Positions 51,370 to 59,596 of a DNA stretch of 64,000 bases are shown piece by piece. The position numbers and the translations under genes are program-made. Location of the stretch: contig CAVXMG010000030.1 in NCBI GenBank assembly GCA_963762735.1, forward strand, positions 1-64,000, given 5' to 3'. This DNA is from DASXKD01 sp963762735. GTDB lineage: Bacteria; Actinomycetota; Actinomycetes; Streptosporangiales; Streptosporangiaceae. The stretch's first letter is position 1. Each line of letters opens with the position of its first letter. The notes under the pieces are model-generated. The model did no database searches and was not told where the DNA came from. It worked only from the letters and a program-made list of their open reading frames with translations.

Positions 51370-51852
51370 CGGCCTGGGCCCGCTCCGGCGCCGGCGCCGT
51401 CCTCGTCCTCGTCCCTCGTCGTCCTCGTCATCGGCATCGGCCGGGACGCGGTAGGGATCCGGGTCGCCGGCGGGCACGGCGCCCTCCCTGGCCTGTGCCA
51501 GGGCCTCGTCGGCGGCTCGCGCCTGGGCGACCAGTTCCTCCATGTGGCGCGCGCCCTCGGGCACGGTGTCCTGGACGAAGGACAGCGACGGGGTGTGCCG
51601 CAGCCCGGTCTGGCGCCCGACCTCGGAGCGGATGAGCCCGGTAGCGCTCTTCAGCGCCGCGGCCGTGCCTGCCACGTCGTCCGCCGAGCCGTAGACCGTG
51701 TAGAAGACCGTCGCCTCGCGCAGGTCGCCGGTGAGCTTGGCGTCGGTGACGGTGACGAATCCCAGCCGGGGGTCCTTCACCCGGCGCTCAAGCATCTCGG
51801 CCACGATCTGCGCGATCCGGTCAGCAAGCTTGTTCGCCCGGCTTGAGTCCAT
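51366..51852 (-). CDS. rbfA: ribosome-binding factor A
   Basis: RbfA assists 30S maturation. KH-fold core: DRIAQIVAEMLERRVKDPRL, FVTVTDAKLTGDLREATVFY and LRHTPSLSFVQD, all standard. ATG 51852 lies 6 nt after the DUF503 stop. The end is read as an acidic tail (DEDDEDEDEDGAGAGA type) if one G is removed from the GGG at 51413-51415; as given, the tail is instead GRGRGRRRRRSG and runs into TruB without a stop. An acidic tail and a GTGA overlap are what related operons show. Confidence 0.9.
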
Positions 51853-51858
51853 GACCCT

Positions 51859-52155
51859 TCACTCCTCCTCGCTCACCAGGCGGAACCGCGCGGACAGCAG
51901 CTCGATGTCCGGCCGCGCCGCGACCAGGCGCTCGCAGGCGTCGAGTACCTCGGTCACGTGCGCCGCCGTGGACGCCACCGCCGCCACGCCGATCTCCGCC
52001 CGCCGGTGCCGGTCCAGGCTGCCGGTCTCGGCCACGGCCACGCCGGGGTAGCGCCTGCGCACCTCGGCGACGATCGAGGCCACCGCGGAACGTTTCTGCT
52101 TCAGCGACCGGATGTCGCCGAGCAGTACGTCCAGCGTCAGCGCACCCAGGTACAC
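51859..52155 (-). CDS. YlxP-like DUF503 protein
   Basis: 98-residue DUF503 protein (YlxP-like), found between infB and rbfA in actinobacteria and firmicutes; linked to translation but of undefined biochemistry. Typical features: LTLDVLLGDIRSLKQKRSAV near the start and the VAETGSLDRHRRAEIGVAAV core. GTG start at 52155; stop 6 nt before rbfA. Confidence 0.92.
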   Translation of the reverse strand: MYLGALTLDVLLGDIRSLKQKRSAVASIVAEVRRRYPGVAVAETGSLDRHRRAEIGVAAVASTAAHVTEVLDACERLVAARPDIELLSARFRLVSEEE

Positions 52156-52180
52156 GTCCGCTGCCCCAGGGCACCCTGCG

Positions 52181-55150
52181 TCAGTCCCGCGGCTTCTCCC
52201 GCATCTCGTAGGTCTCGATCACGTCGCCGACATGGACGTCGTTGTAGCCGATGCCGATACCGCACTCGTAGCCCTCGCGGACCTCGGTGACGTCATCCTT
52301 GAACCGGCGCAGCGAATCGACCGTGAGGCTCTCCGAGACCACGATCCCGTCGCGGACCAGGCGCGCCTTGCTGCCGCGGTTGATCGTGCCCGAGCGCACG
52401 ATGCTGCCGGCGATGTTGCCGGCCCGCGGCACCCGGAAGATCTCCCTGATCTCCGCGGTGCCGAGCTGCACCTCTTCGAACTCGGGCTTGAGCATGCCCT
52501 TGAGGGCCGCCTCGATCTCCTCGATGGCCTGGTAGATGACCGTGTAGTAGCGGATGTCGACGCCCTCGCGCTGGGCAAGCTCGCCCGCCCGGCCGGCCGG
52601 CCGCACGTTGAAGCCCACGATCACCGCTTCAGAGGCGATCGCCAGGTTGACGTCGTCCTGGGTGATCGCGCCGACGCCGCGGCCGATGACCCGGAGCACC
52701 ACGTCCTCGCCCACGTCGATCTTGAGCAGCGCGTCCTCCAGGGCCTCCACGGACCCGGACACGTCACCCTTGATGATGAGCAGCAGTTCCTCCCGCTCAC
52801 CCGACTTGAGCGCCGACTCCAGGTCCTCCAGGGTGACCCTGGGCCTGCGCTGCGCGAACTGCGCGGTGCGCTCCCGCGCCTCGCGGCGCTCGGCGATCTG
52901 CCGCGCCATCCGGTCGTCGGAGACGACGAGGAAGTTGTCGCCGGCCCCGGGGACCGCAGTGAGCCCGAGCACCATGACGGGCCGGGACGGCGGCGCGTCC
53001 TTCACCGGCTCGCCGTTCTCGTCGAGTAGCGCGCGGACCCGGCCGAACGCCTCGCCGCACACGATCGAGTCGCCGACCTCGAGCGTGCCACGCTGCACAA
53101 GCACCGTGGCCACCGGGCCGCGCCCGCGGTCCAGGTGCGCCTCGATCGCCACGCCCTGCGCGTCCTGGTCGGGGTTGGCCCGCAGGTCAAGCTCGGCGTC
53201 GGCGGTCAGGATGATCGCCTCCAGCAGATCCTGGATGCCGATGCCCTCCCTGGCGGACACGTCCACGAACAGCGTGGTACCGCCGAACTCCTCGGCCACC
53301 AGGCCGTACTCGGTGAGCTGGGAACGCACCCGCGCCGGGTCCGCGCCCTCCTTGTCGATCTTGTTGACCGCGACGACAACCGGCACACCGGCCGCCTGGG
53401 CATGGTTCAGCGCCTCCGTGGTCTGCGGCTTCACGCCGTCGTCCGCGGCCACGACGAGCACGACCAGGTCGGTGGTCTCGGCACCGCGGGCCCGCATGGC
53501 GGTGAACGCCTCGTGGCCCGGGGTGTCGATGAAGGTGATCTTGCGCTCCCGGTCGTCCACCTCGGTGGTGACCTGGTAGGCGCCGATGTGCTGGGTGATG
53601 CCGCCGGCCTCGCGGGCCACCATGTTGGTGTGCCTGATGGCGTCGAGCAGCTTGGTCTTGCCGTGGTCCACGTGGCCCATGACCGTGACCACCGGAGGCC
53701 GCGCCTGGAGCTCGTCGTCGCCGCCCTCGTCCTCACCGAACTCGATGTGGAACGACTCCAGCAGCTCGCGGTCCTCTTCCTCGGGCGACACGACCTGCAC
53801 GCTGTAGTTCAGCTCCGCGCCCAGCAACTGCAGCGTCTCGTCGTTGACCGACTGGGTCGCGGTGACCATCTCGCCCAGGTGGAAGAGCACTTGGACCAGG
53901 GATGCCGGGTTCACGCCGATCTTGTCGGCGAAGTCGCTCAGCGAGGCACCGCGGGACAGCCTGATCGCCTGGCCGTTGCCGCGCGGGATCTGCACGCCGC
54001 CGATCGCCGGGGCCTGCATGTTGTCGAACTCCTGGCGCCGCTGCTTACGCGACTTGCGGCCGCGCGACGGCCGCCCGCCGGGGCGGCCGAACGCGCCCTG
54101 GGTGCCGCTGCGGCCACGGCCGCCCGCACCACCGGGGCGCCCGCCGCCACCGCCGCCGACACCGCCCGGCCGGGGTGCACCACCGCCACCGCCACCGGGG
54201 CGCGCTCCCGCGCCGGGACCGCCACGGCCACCGCCGCCGGGACGGGCCCCGGTACCGGGGCCGCCGCGGCTCGGGCCGCCGCCAGGCCCACCGCGGCCGG
54301 CCGCCGGGCGCGGCGGCATGTTGCTCGGACTTGGCCGTGGCCCGCCGGGCCGCGGGCCGCCGGGGCGGGCCACATCCGCGGGGGACGGCCGCCCGGAGCC
54401 ACCGCCGGGCCGCGGGCCACCCGGCCCGCCGGGGCCAGCCGGGCGTCCGGGGGCCGGGGCCGGCTGGCCGGTACGCGGCGGTGCGGGACGGGGCGCCAGC
54501 CCCATCCCTGTCGGGGTCTGGCTGTAGGGGTTGTTACCGGGCCGCGGGCCCGGGCGCGGCGCACCACGGGGGCCCGGCCTGGGACCGGGAGCGCCCTGTC
54601 CCTGCCCTTGCCGCTGGCCGGGCTGAGGCGTGCCCCGCTGCTGGACCGGGGGCGGCCCTGGCCGGGCCGGGGGCGGCGAGAACGGAACCTGGGGCGCGGG
54701 GGCCGCAGGTGCGGGAGTTGCCGGAGCGGCCTGCGGCGGCCCGGCGGCCGCGGGAGCGGCCGGTGCGGGGGCCGGGGAAGCGGGCTCCGCGGCGGTAACG
54801 CTGCCTGATGTAGCACCATTGCCCGCTGCCAGAGGGGCCACTGGTTCCTCCGCGACCGGCCCGGGTGACGGGGCCCTGGGGATGCCTGCCGGCCGGCCAG
54901 GGGCGGGCTCGCTCCGCCCGTCCTGGGCAACCTTGGGTGGAGCCGTGGCAACCTGGCCATCGGCTTTGCGTGCTTGGGACTGCTTTGGACCCTGTGTCGC
55001 AAACGCTTCTTTGAGCCTGCGGACGACGGGCGCCTCGATCGTGGAGGACGCCGATCGCACGAACTCGCCCATCTCCTGGAGCTTGGCCATCACGGCCTTG
55101 CTCTCTACGCCGAACTCCTTCGCGAGCTCGTATACCCGGACCTTCGCCAC
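52181..55150 (-). CDS. infB: translation initiation factor IF-2
   Basis: 989 residues. N-terminal IF2N domain (RVYELAKEFGVESKAVMAKL), then a 300-residue disordered Pro/Gly/Arg/Ala region, a second IF2N-like segment (RGASLSDFADKIGVNPASLV), and the GTPase: GHVDHGKTKLLDAI (P-loop Lys about residue 498), DTPGHEAFTAMRARG, NKIDKEGADPARV. C-terminal domains II-IV follow to the fMet-tRNA-binding end (MREKPRD). The long low-complexity region is larger than in many relatives but is typical of high-GC actinomycetes. GTG 55150 has GAGGGAG 5 nt upstream. Confidence 0.97.
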   Translation of the reverse strand: MAKVRVYELAKEFGVESKAVMAKLQEMGEFVRSASSTIEAPVVRRLKEAFATQGPKQSQARKADGQVATAPPKVAQDGRSEPAPGRPAGIPRAPSPGPVAEEPVAPLAAGNGATSGSVTAAEPASPAPAPAAPAAAGPPQAAPATPAPAAPAPQVPFSPPPARPGPPPVQQRGTPQPGQRQGQGQGAPGPRPGPRGAPRPGPRPGNNPYSQTPTGMGLAPRPAPPRTGQPAPAPGRPAGPGGPGGPRPGGGSGRPSPADVARPGGPRPGGPRPSPSNMPPRPAAGRGGPGGGPSRGGPGTGARPGGGGRGGPGAGARPGGGGGGAPRPGGVGGGGGGRPGGAGGRGRSGTQGAFGRPGGRPSRGRKSRKQRRQEFDNMQAPAIGGVQIPRGNGQAIRLSRGASLSDFADKIGVNPASLVQVLFHLGEMVTATQSVNDETLQLLGAELNYSVQVVSPEEEDRELLESFHIEFGEDEGGDDELQARPPVVTVMGHVDHGKTKLLDAIRHTNMVAREAGGITQHIGAYQVTTEVDDRERKITFIDTPGHEAFTAMRARGAETTDLVVLVVAADDGVKPQTTEALNHAQAAGVPVVVAVNKIDKEGADPARVRSQLTEYGLVAEEFGGTTLFVDVSAREGIGIQDLLEAIILTADAELDLRANPDQDAQGVAIEAHLDRGRGPVATVLVQRGTLEVGDSIVCGEAFGRVRALLDENGEPVKDAPPSRPVMVLGLTAVPGAGDNFLVVSDDRMARQIAERREARERTAQFAQRRPRVTLEDLESALKSGEREELLLIIKGDVSGSVEALEDALLKIDVGEDVVLRVIGRGVGAITQDDVNLAIASEAVIVGFNVRPAGRAGELAQREGVDIRYYTVIYQAIEEIEAALKGMLKPEFEEVQLGTAEIREIFRVPRAGNIAGSIVRSGTINRGSKARLVRDGIVVSESLTVDSLRRFKDDVTEVREGYECGIGIGYNDVHVGDVIETYEMREKPRD

Positions 55151-55234
55151 TGCGCTCCCTCTGCTCGGTCCGGGATCGCCGGACCATCGGGCCGGCCCGG
55201 GCGCGAAGCTCCGGCCGGCGTCAGATTCTGCTGT

Positions 55235-55633
55235 TCATCGCCGCGTTCTCATCGGGCGCTCATCACAATCGGATCCTGCTTTCCCGGCTGTTAGGCCGTT
55301 TCCGTCCCGCCCGTGGCTCGCCACCACGGACGACCCTGGCCGACGCTCCGCGCGCAACTGCGCCAGATACCGCCCGAGCACGACAGTCACCGCTGGCCCG
55401 TTCAGCCGGAGCGCCCGGCTGAATCCACGCCGACGTTGTGCTTGCTCGAAGCAGCTCTGGCTCGGATGCACGTAGGCGCCCCGACCAGGCAGCCGCGCCT
55501 GCGGGTCGGGGACAACCTCATCCCCGCGTCCCACGACGCGCAGCAAGTCAGACTTGGCCGCACGGGCCCTGCATCCCACGCAGGTCCGGACCGGAGGCCC
55601 GGATCGCGGGGCGGGCAAGGACCGCCTGGCCAT
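55235..55633 (-). CDS. ylxR: YlxR (DUF448) RNA-binding protein
   Basis: Small basic protein from the nusA-infB operon; relatives bind RNase P RNA and affect its activity. Core VRTCVGCRARAAKSDLLRVV with the conserved paired Cys, PDPQARLPGRGAYVHPSQSC, and FSRALRL. The start is placed at ATG 55633 (about 13 nt after the nusA stop), where homologues begin; the longer open frame upstream overlaps nusA. The C-terminal 45 residues are variable. No strong ribosome binding site; probably coupled to nusA. Confidence 0.9.
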   Translation of the reverse strand: MARRSLPAPRSGPPVRTCVGCRARAAKSDLLRVVGRGDEVVPDPQARLPGRGAYVHPSQSCFEQAQRRRGFSRALRLNGPAVTVVLGRYLAQLRAERRPGSSVVASHGRDGNGLTAGKAGSDCDERPMRTRR

Positions 55634-55646
55634 TCCGGACGTAAGC

Positions 55647-56747
55647 TTACCGCGCCGGCGCATTGGAGGTGCCGCGGCCGGGGCGTGGATCGGCGCTGCC
55701 GCCGCCCGGCCGGGTGCCGCGGTCTCCCCCAGGCCCTGCATCGTGCTCTCCGCTGGGCTTTCTGCCCGTGCTTTCGGCACCGCCCGGATTGTCGGAGTGG
55801 ATGTCGATCTTCCAGCCCGTCAGCTTGTGCGCCAGCCGCGCGTTCTGCCCCTCTTTGCCGATGGCCAGGGACAGCTGATAATCCGGCACGATCACCTGGG
55901 CCAGCCTGGCGTCGGCATCGATGATGTTGACCCGGGAGACCCGGGCCGGGGACAGGGCATTGGCCACGAACTCCGCGGAGTCCTCCGAGTAGTCGACGAT
56001 GTCGATCTTCTCGCCGTGCAGTTCGGTCATCACGTTCCTGACCCGGCTGCCCATCGGCCCGATGCAGGCACCCTTGGCGTTCACGCCGCTCTGGTGCGAG
56101 GTCACCGCGATCTTGGTGCGGTGACCGGCCTCGCGCGCAATCGCGACGATCTCCACCGCGCCCGAGGCGATCTCGGGTACCTCCAGGGAGAAAAGGCGCT
56201 TCACCAGGCTGGGATGGGTGCGGGACAGGGTGATCGAGGGCCCGCGGTAGCCCTTGCGGACGTGCAGCACGAAGCAGCGCAGCCGTTCCCCGTGCACGTA
56301 CCGCTCGCCGGGCACCTGCTCGGTGGGCGGCAGGATGGCCTCGACCTTGCCCAGGTCGACCAGGACCGCGCGGGGGTCCTTGCCCTGCTGGATCACCCCG
56401 GCCACGATGTCGCCCTCACGCCCCGCGTACTCACCGAAGGTGAGCTCGTCCTCGGCGTCGCGCAGCCGCTGCAGGATGACCTGCCGGGCGGTGGTGGCGG
56501 CAATCCGGCCGAAACCGGCGGGCGTGTGGTCGTACTCGCGCAGCACCTCGCCGTCCTCGCCGGTCTCCGCGGCCCAGACGGTCACGTGCCCGGAGCGGCG
56601 ATCCACCTCGACCCGCGCGGTCGCGGCCGAGTCGCCCGACTTGTGGTAGGCGACAAGCAGTGCGTCCTCGATGGCCTTGATCGCCATGTCCATCGAGATG
56701 TCCTTCTCGCTCTCCAGGCTGCGCAGGACACTCAGGTCAATGTCCAT
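55647..56747 (-). CDS. nusA: transcription termination/antitermination factor NusA
   Basis: 366 residues. N-terminal domain beginning MDIDLSVLRSLESEKDISMD, S1 (GREGDIVAGVIQQGKD), two KH domains (HQSGVNAKGACIGPMGSRVR; LAIGKEGQNARLAHKLTGW) and a Gly/Pro-rich 50-residue tail. ATG 56747 has GGGGGAGG just upstream. Overlaps the rimP end by 11 nt, so both are translationally coupled. Confidence 0.97.
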   Translation of the reverse strand: MDIDLSVLRSLESEKDISMDMAIKAIEDALLVAYHKSGDSAATARVEVDRRSGHVTVWAAETGEDGEVLREYDHTPAGFGRIAATTARQVILQRLRDAEDELTFGEYAGREGDIVAGVIQQGKDPRAVLVDLGKVEAILPPTEQVPGERYVHGERLRCFVLHVRKGYRGPSITLSRTHPSLVKRLFSLEVPEIASGAVEIVAIAREAGHRTKIAVTSHQSGVNAKGACIGPMGSRVRNVMTELHGEKIDIVDYSEDSAEFVANALSPARVSRVNIIDADARLAQVIVPDYQLSLAIGKEGQNARLAHKLTGWKIDIHSDNPGGAESTGRKPSGEHDAGPGGDRGTRPGGGSADPRPGRGTSNAPAR

Positions 56748-57417
56748 CCTGGCCTCCCCCGTCCCCCGCCCGGGCGCGATCAAGCACGGGGCCCGCCTCG
56801 GTGCCCGCGGCGTCGGCCCGGCCGAACTCGACCTGCACCTGCCCGGGGCCGAGTTCGACGTAGTCGAGTTCGACCTGGTCACCGTCGATGTCCAGGGTGA
56901 CCGAGGTTTCCCCGGCCACGAGAATCCGGCCCTGGAAGGTCGGCGGCCGCCGCGGCGCTCCGGTCCGGCCCGGATCGTCTCCGCCCGCCACCGCGAGCGG
57001 CGCGCTGACCAGCCGGCCCTGGGCCCGGCGCCAGTGCCGGGGCTCGGTGAGCGGCCGGTCCACGCCCGGGGACGACACTTCGAGGGTGTAAGGGACCTCG
57101 CCCATGACGCCGCTGGCATCCAGGCGCACCGCCGCCTCGCGGCTGACCTCGGCGATCGCCTCCAGGCCCACCCCGCCGTCGGCGTCGACCACCAGCTTGA
57201 GCAGCCTGCGCCGACCGGCCGGGCTGACCCGGACCGACTCCAGGTCCATCCCCGCCGCACGGACGGCCGGCTCCAGCACGCGCGCCAGGTCGGCCGGCTC
57301 GGGCAGCGGGCCAGGCCCGCGGCTGCGACCGGCACCAGTACCGGCACCGGCAGCGCCCTGGCTTCGTCCGTGGCCACGCCGGGGGCGTGACTGTGCGTGA
57401 CGGGAGTCACCGTTCAT
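56737..57417 (-). CDS. rimP: ribosome maturation factor RimP
   Basis: First gene of the nusA-infB operon; aids 30S maturation. 226 residues, with a 40-residue basic/Gly-rich extension before the conserved core (LARVLEPAVRAAGMDLESVR, RRRLLKLVVDADGGVGLEAI, YTLEVSSPGVDRPLTEPRHW). ATG 57417 is preferred over GTG 57420 because GAGGAGG is 5 nt upstream. The last 11 nt overlap nusA. Confidence 0.94.
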   Translation of the reverse strand: MNGDSRHAQSRPRRGHGRSQGAAGAGTGAGRSRGPGPLPEPADLARVLEPAVRAAGMDLESVRVSPAGRRRLLKLVVDADGGVGLEAIAEVSREAAVRLDASGVMGEVPYTLEVSSPGVDRPLTEPRHWRRAQGRLVSAPLAVAGGDDPGRTGAPRRPPTFQGRILVAGETSVTLDIDGDQVELDYVELGPGQVQVEFGRADAAGTEAGPVLDRARAGDGGGQDGH

Positions 57418-57806
57418 CACGACCTCCTCGCCCGGGCCTGTGCTGTTGTCTGTCAGCTCACTAGCCTAGCCGGACCTCGAGGCAACTTGACCTGGTCAAG
57501 GCCCGATGCGGCCGGCGCGTCCGGGCAGGCACGCGGCGGGCGGGGCCGCGGAGCCGGGCCGGGCCCACGGGCGCGCACGGCTGCTGCCCGCCCGGCGCGG
57601 CTCCTGGCCATGGGATGCTGGTAAGCCCGCCGCTACGCCGCGGCTGCGGCCAGACAACGGCGGCCATCACGGTCGCGGCCATACAGTGGCGACCAGGCAG
57701 CGGCGACCAGGCAGCGGCGGACCACAGGCGGGCCGCAGGCAGGCAGCAGGCAGGCAGCGGCGGGCTCCTCGCGCGGCGCGCGGCAGGCAGTGGCAGGAGG
57801 TGCGCG
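57418..57806. other. divergent gap between rimP and DUF4439 gene
   Basis: No gene accepted here. It holds CTTGACC-T-GGTCAAG at 57486-57500, a perfect inverted repeat with 7-bp arms that could be an operator for either gene. From about 57680 to 57800 the sequence is low-complexity, with two tandem copies of GGCGACCAGGCAGC and repeated GGCAG units. The rimP promoter is probably near 57455-57475 (TAGGCT box on the minus strand). Confidence 0.45.
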
Positions 57807-58340
57807 ATGGCGCGGGAGGCGACGCGGCGCCGGGTGCTCACCGCGGCCGCGGCGGCGCTGCCCCTGGTGGCGGCGGGCTGCAAGGGCATCGCGGCGCTGG
57901 GCACCCCGCCGAAGCCCGCGCCGGACGTGACGATGGCCACCGACGCCATCGCGGTGGAGACCCAGCTCATCGCCAGGTACGGCGCGGTGCTGGCCGCGAA
58001 CCCCGGGCTGGCCGGTACCTTGCGCCCGCTGCTGGCACAGCACCACGACCACCTCGCACGGCTGCGCGCCCGGCTGATCGTCCCGGCGGCCGGGCAGCCG
58101 CTGCCTGTGCCCCGCGCCACGCCGCGTCGTACCGCCGCGGTGCCGGGCACGCCAGCGGCCGCGCTCGGCTACCTGCGTGACGCCGAGGACGCCGCGTCCG
58201 GCGCGCTGCTCGCCCACCTGGCGACCGCGCCGCCGTCGCTTGCCCAGTTGCTGGCCAGCATCTCCGCCTCGGAGGCAACGCATGCGCTGATCCTCGGCAC
58301 CGCCGCGAGGCAGCTCGTGACCACGGCGAGGCACTCGTGA
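57807..58340 (+). CDS. ferritin-like (DUF4439-type) lipoprotein
   Basis: 177 residues. Signal sequence TRRRVLTAAAAALPLVAAGC with twin Arg and lipobox LVAAGC, so exported and lipid-anchored, perhaps by Tat. The rest is helical with AVETQLIARYGAVLAANPGL and HHDHLARLRARL (ferritin-like bundle with His/Glu). GGAGG lies 6 nt before ATG 57807. Paired with the next gene; both cover the two types of ferritin-like domain usually encoded before rimP in actinomycetes. Metal binding is likely but unproven. Confidence 0.7.
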   Translation: MAREATRRRVLTAAAAALPLVAAGCKGIAALGTPPKPAPDVTMATDAIAVETQLIARYGAVLAANPGLAGTLRPLLAQHHDHLARLRARLIVPAAGQPLPVPRATPRRTAAVPGTPAAALGYLRDAEDAASGALLAHLATAPPSLAQLLASISASEATHALILGTAARQLVTTARHS

Positions 58341-58359
58341 CCGCCACGAGGCATTCGTG
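58317..58359. repeat. 20-bp tandem repeat bridging two DUF4439-type genes
   Basis: Three starts of GTGACC spaced exactly 20 bp (58317, 58337, 58357); unit GTGACCRCSRCGAGGCAYTC. Because 20 is not a multiple of three, each copy is in another frame. Copy 2 forms a 7-codon mini-ORF (VTATRHS) whose TGA overlaps the GTG of the next gene, and whose GTG overlaps the TGA of the previous one. Confidence 0.8.
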
Positions 58360-58878
58360 ACCGCCGCGGACCCGGCCGCTGTCGCGGCGTTGCAGGCTGC
58401 GCTGGCCGCCGAGAACTCGGCCGTCTACGGCTACGGCGCGGCGGGCGCGCACCTGACCGGGGCACGGCGGGCGGCCGCGGTCCGGAACTGGGTCGGCCAT
58501 GAGAACGCCAGGGACGCCCTCACCGCCATGCTGACCGCGCGCGGCGCCCAGCCAGCGGCCGCCGCGGCCGCGTACCAGTTGCCGTTCGACGTGCACAGCG
58601 CCGCGGCAGCGGTCGCGCTCATGACGCTGCTCGAGGACCGCCTCAGCGCGGCGTACCTGGGGCTGGCCGGCCTGGCCGACCCGGCGCTGCGGGCGTTCGG
58701 CGCGCGGGCGGTCCGGGCGGCGGCGCTGCGCGCGGCCACCTGGCGGGGCAGCACCCTGGCCTTCCCCGGGCTCGACGTGCCGGCGCCCCGGGCTCCCAGG
58801 CCGGCCAGCCAGGGCCGCGGCTCGCCGGCCCCGTCCGGCCCGGCACACGGCAAGCCGACCCCGTCACACCCGGGCTGA
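58357..58878 (+). CDS. ferritin-like DUF4439 protein
   Basis: 173 residues. Four-helix ferritin-like core: LQAALAAENSAVYGYGAAGA (with the conserved Glu/Tyr), RNWVGHENARDALTAML (conserved HE), YQLPFDVHSAAAAVAL and LLEDRLSAAYLGL (conserved Glu). The Pro-rich last 40 residues are disordered. It is the cytosolic partner of the upstream lipoprotein, chained through the GTGA overlaps at 58337-58360. GTG 58357 lacks a good ribosome binding site. Confidence 0.8.
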   Translation: MTAADPAAVAALQAALAAENSAVYGYGAAGAHLTGARRAAAVRNWVGHENARDALTAMLTARGAQPAAAAAAYQLPFDVHSAAAAVALMTLLEDRLSAAYLGLAGLADPALRAFGARAVRAAALRAATWRGSTLAFPGLDVPAPRAPRPASQGRGSPAPSGPAHGKPTPSHPG

Positions 58879-58885
58879 TCCCCGG

Positions 58886-59197
58886 CTATCCCCAGGTCCG
58901 CCTGGTGAGCACCTCTTCGATCTTGGCCGAGGCGTCGTCGAGGTCCGCCGTGCAGGCGATCCGCTCGGCCCAGGACCACCAGAACCACCAGGTGCCGTCC
59001 TCGCCCCGCCAGGCGTAGACGTCTTCGGCCGGACCCGCCGGGTGCGCAACCTCAAGCCGGGGAATACGGCCGGACGCGGAAACCAGGCTCGTGGCGATGC
59101 CCCGGCGGCGCAGCACTCCGGCCAGATGCTCGAGGCGGTGCAAATTGGCGTCTCGAAGGCCGGGAACGTCCCGCTTCGGCCGCGTTATCGATGCCAT
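58886..59197 (-). CDS. small conserved actinobacterial protein of unknown function
   Basis: 103 residues, soluble. Features: HRLEHLAGVLRRRGIATSLV, PRLEVAHPAGP, and a Trp-rich TWWFWWSWAERI block followed by a helix (DDASAKIEEVL). The FWWSWAERI block recurs in small actinobacterial proteins whose role I do not know. Convergent with the DUF4439 gene (7 nt between stops). ATG at 59197. Confidence 0.6.
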   Translation of the reverse strand: MASITRPKRDVPGLRDANLHRLEHLAGVLRRRGIATSLVSASGRIPRLEVAHPAGPAEDVYAWRGEDGTWWFWWSWAERIACTADLDDASAKIEEVLTRRTWG

Positions 59198-59596
59198 CGA
59201 AGGTCATCCTTAGTGACGAATAATCAACGCGGAGTAATACTACGGCGGAAAACAACGCCGCGGGGGGAGGTTGCACCATTCGGTACCCGGATTCCGCTCC
59301 GGCGCCTCCGCCGCAGGTGAGAGGGCTGCGGCCGCGGGCCTGCGGCCAGCCCCGGTGGCCGGGGCCAGCACCCCCTTCGCTCCGCGATGAGAGCGAAACG
59401 GCCGTTCGCTGCGGGCGGCGATGCCCTGCGCCAGAGCCTGATATTTCGTGCGATTCCAGGTCGGCCCGTGGCGGTGAAACGGCCGGAAGGGTGCCCCGTC
59501 GATCCATGCGGTGCGCATTCCGGCGTTGCCCGCTCCCGGGATGCCGGCCAGGCCGGTTGCCCGGTCACCGGCGGCGAACGCAGGTCGGCCAGGGAC
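59198..59596. other. gene-free gap before helD
   Basis: I see no gene. The first 80 bp (59198-59280) are AT-richer and probably hold the promoter of the small gene at 59197. The rest has short open frames without coding bias on either strand. No terminator hairpin after helD was found by eye. Confidence 0.4.

Noticed and set aside
50488..51852. genuine RbfA-TruB fusion protein
   Set aside because: One-base deletion in GGG (51413-51415) gives a typical acidic RbfA tail and GTGA overlap with truB, and indels of this kind recur in the window; kept only as a finding.
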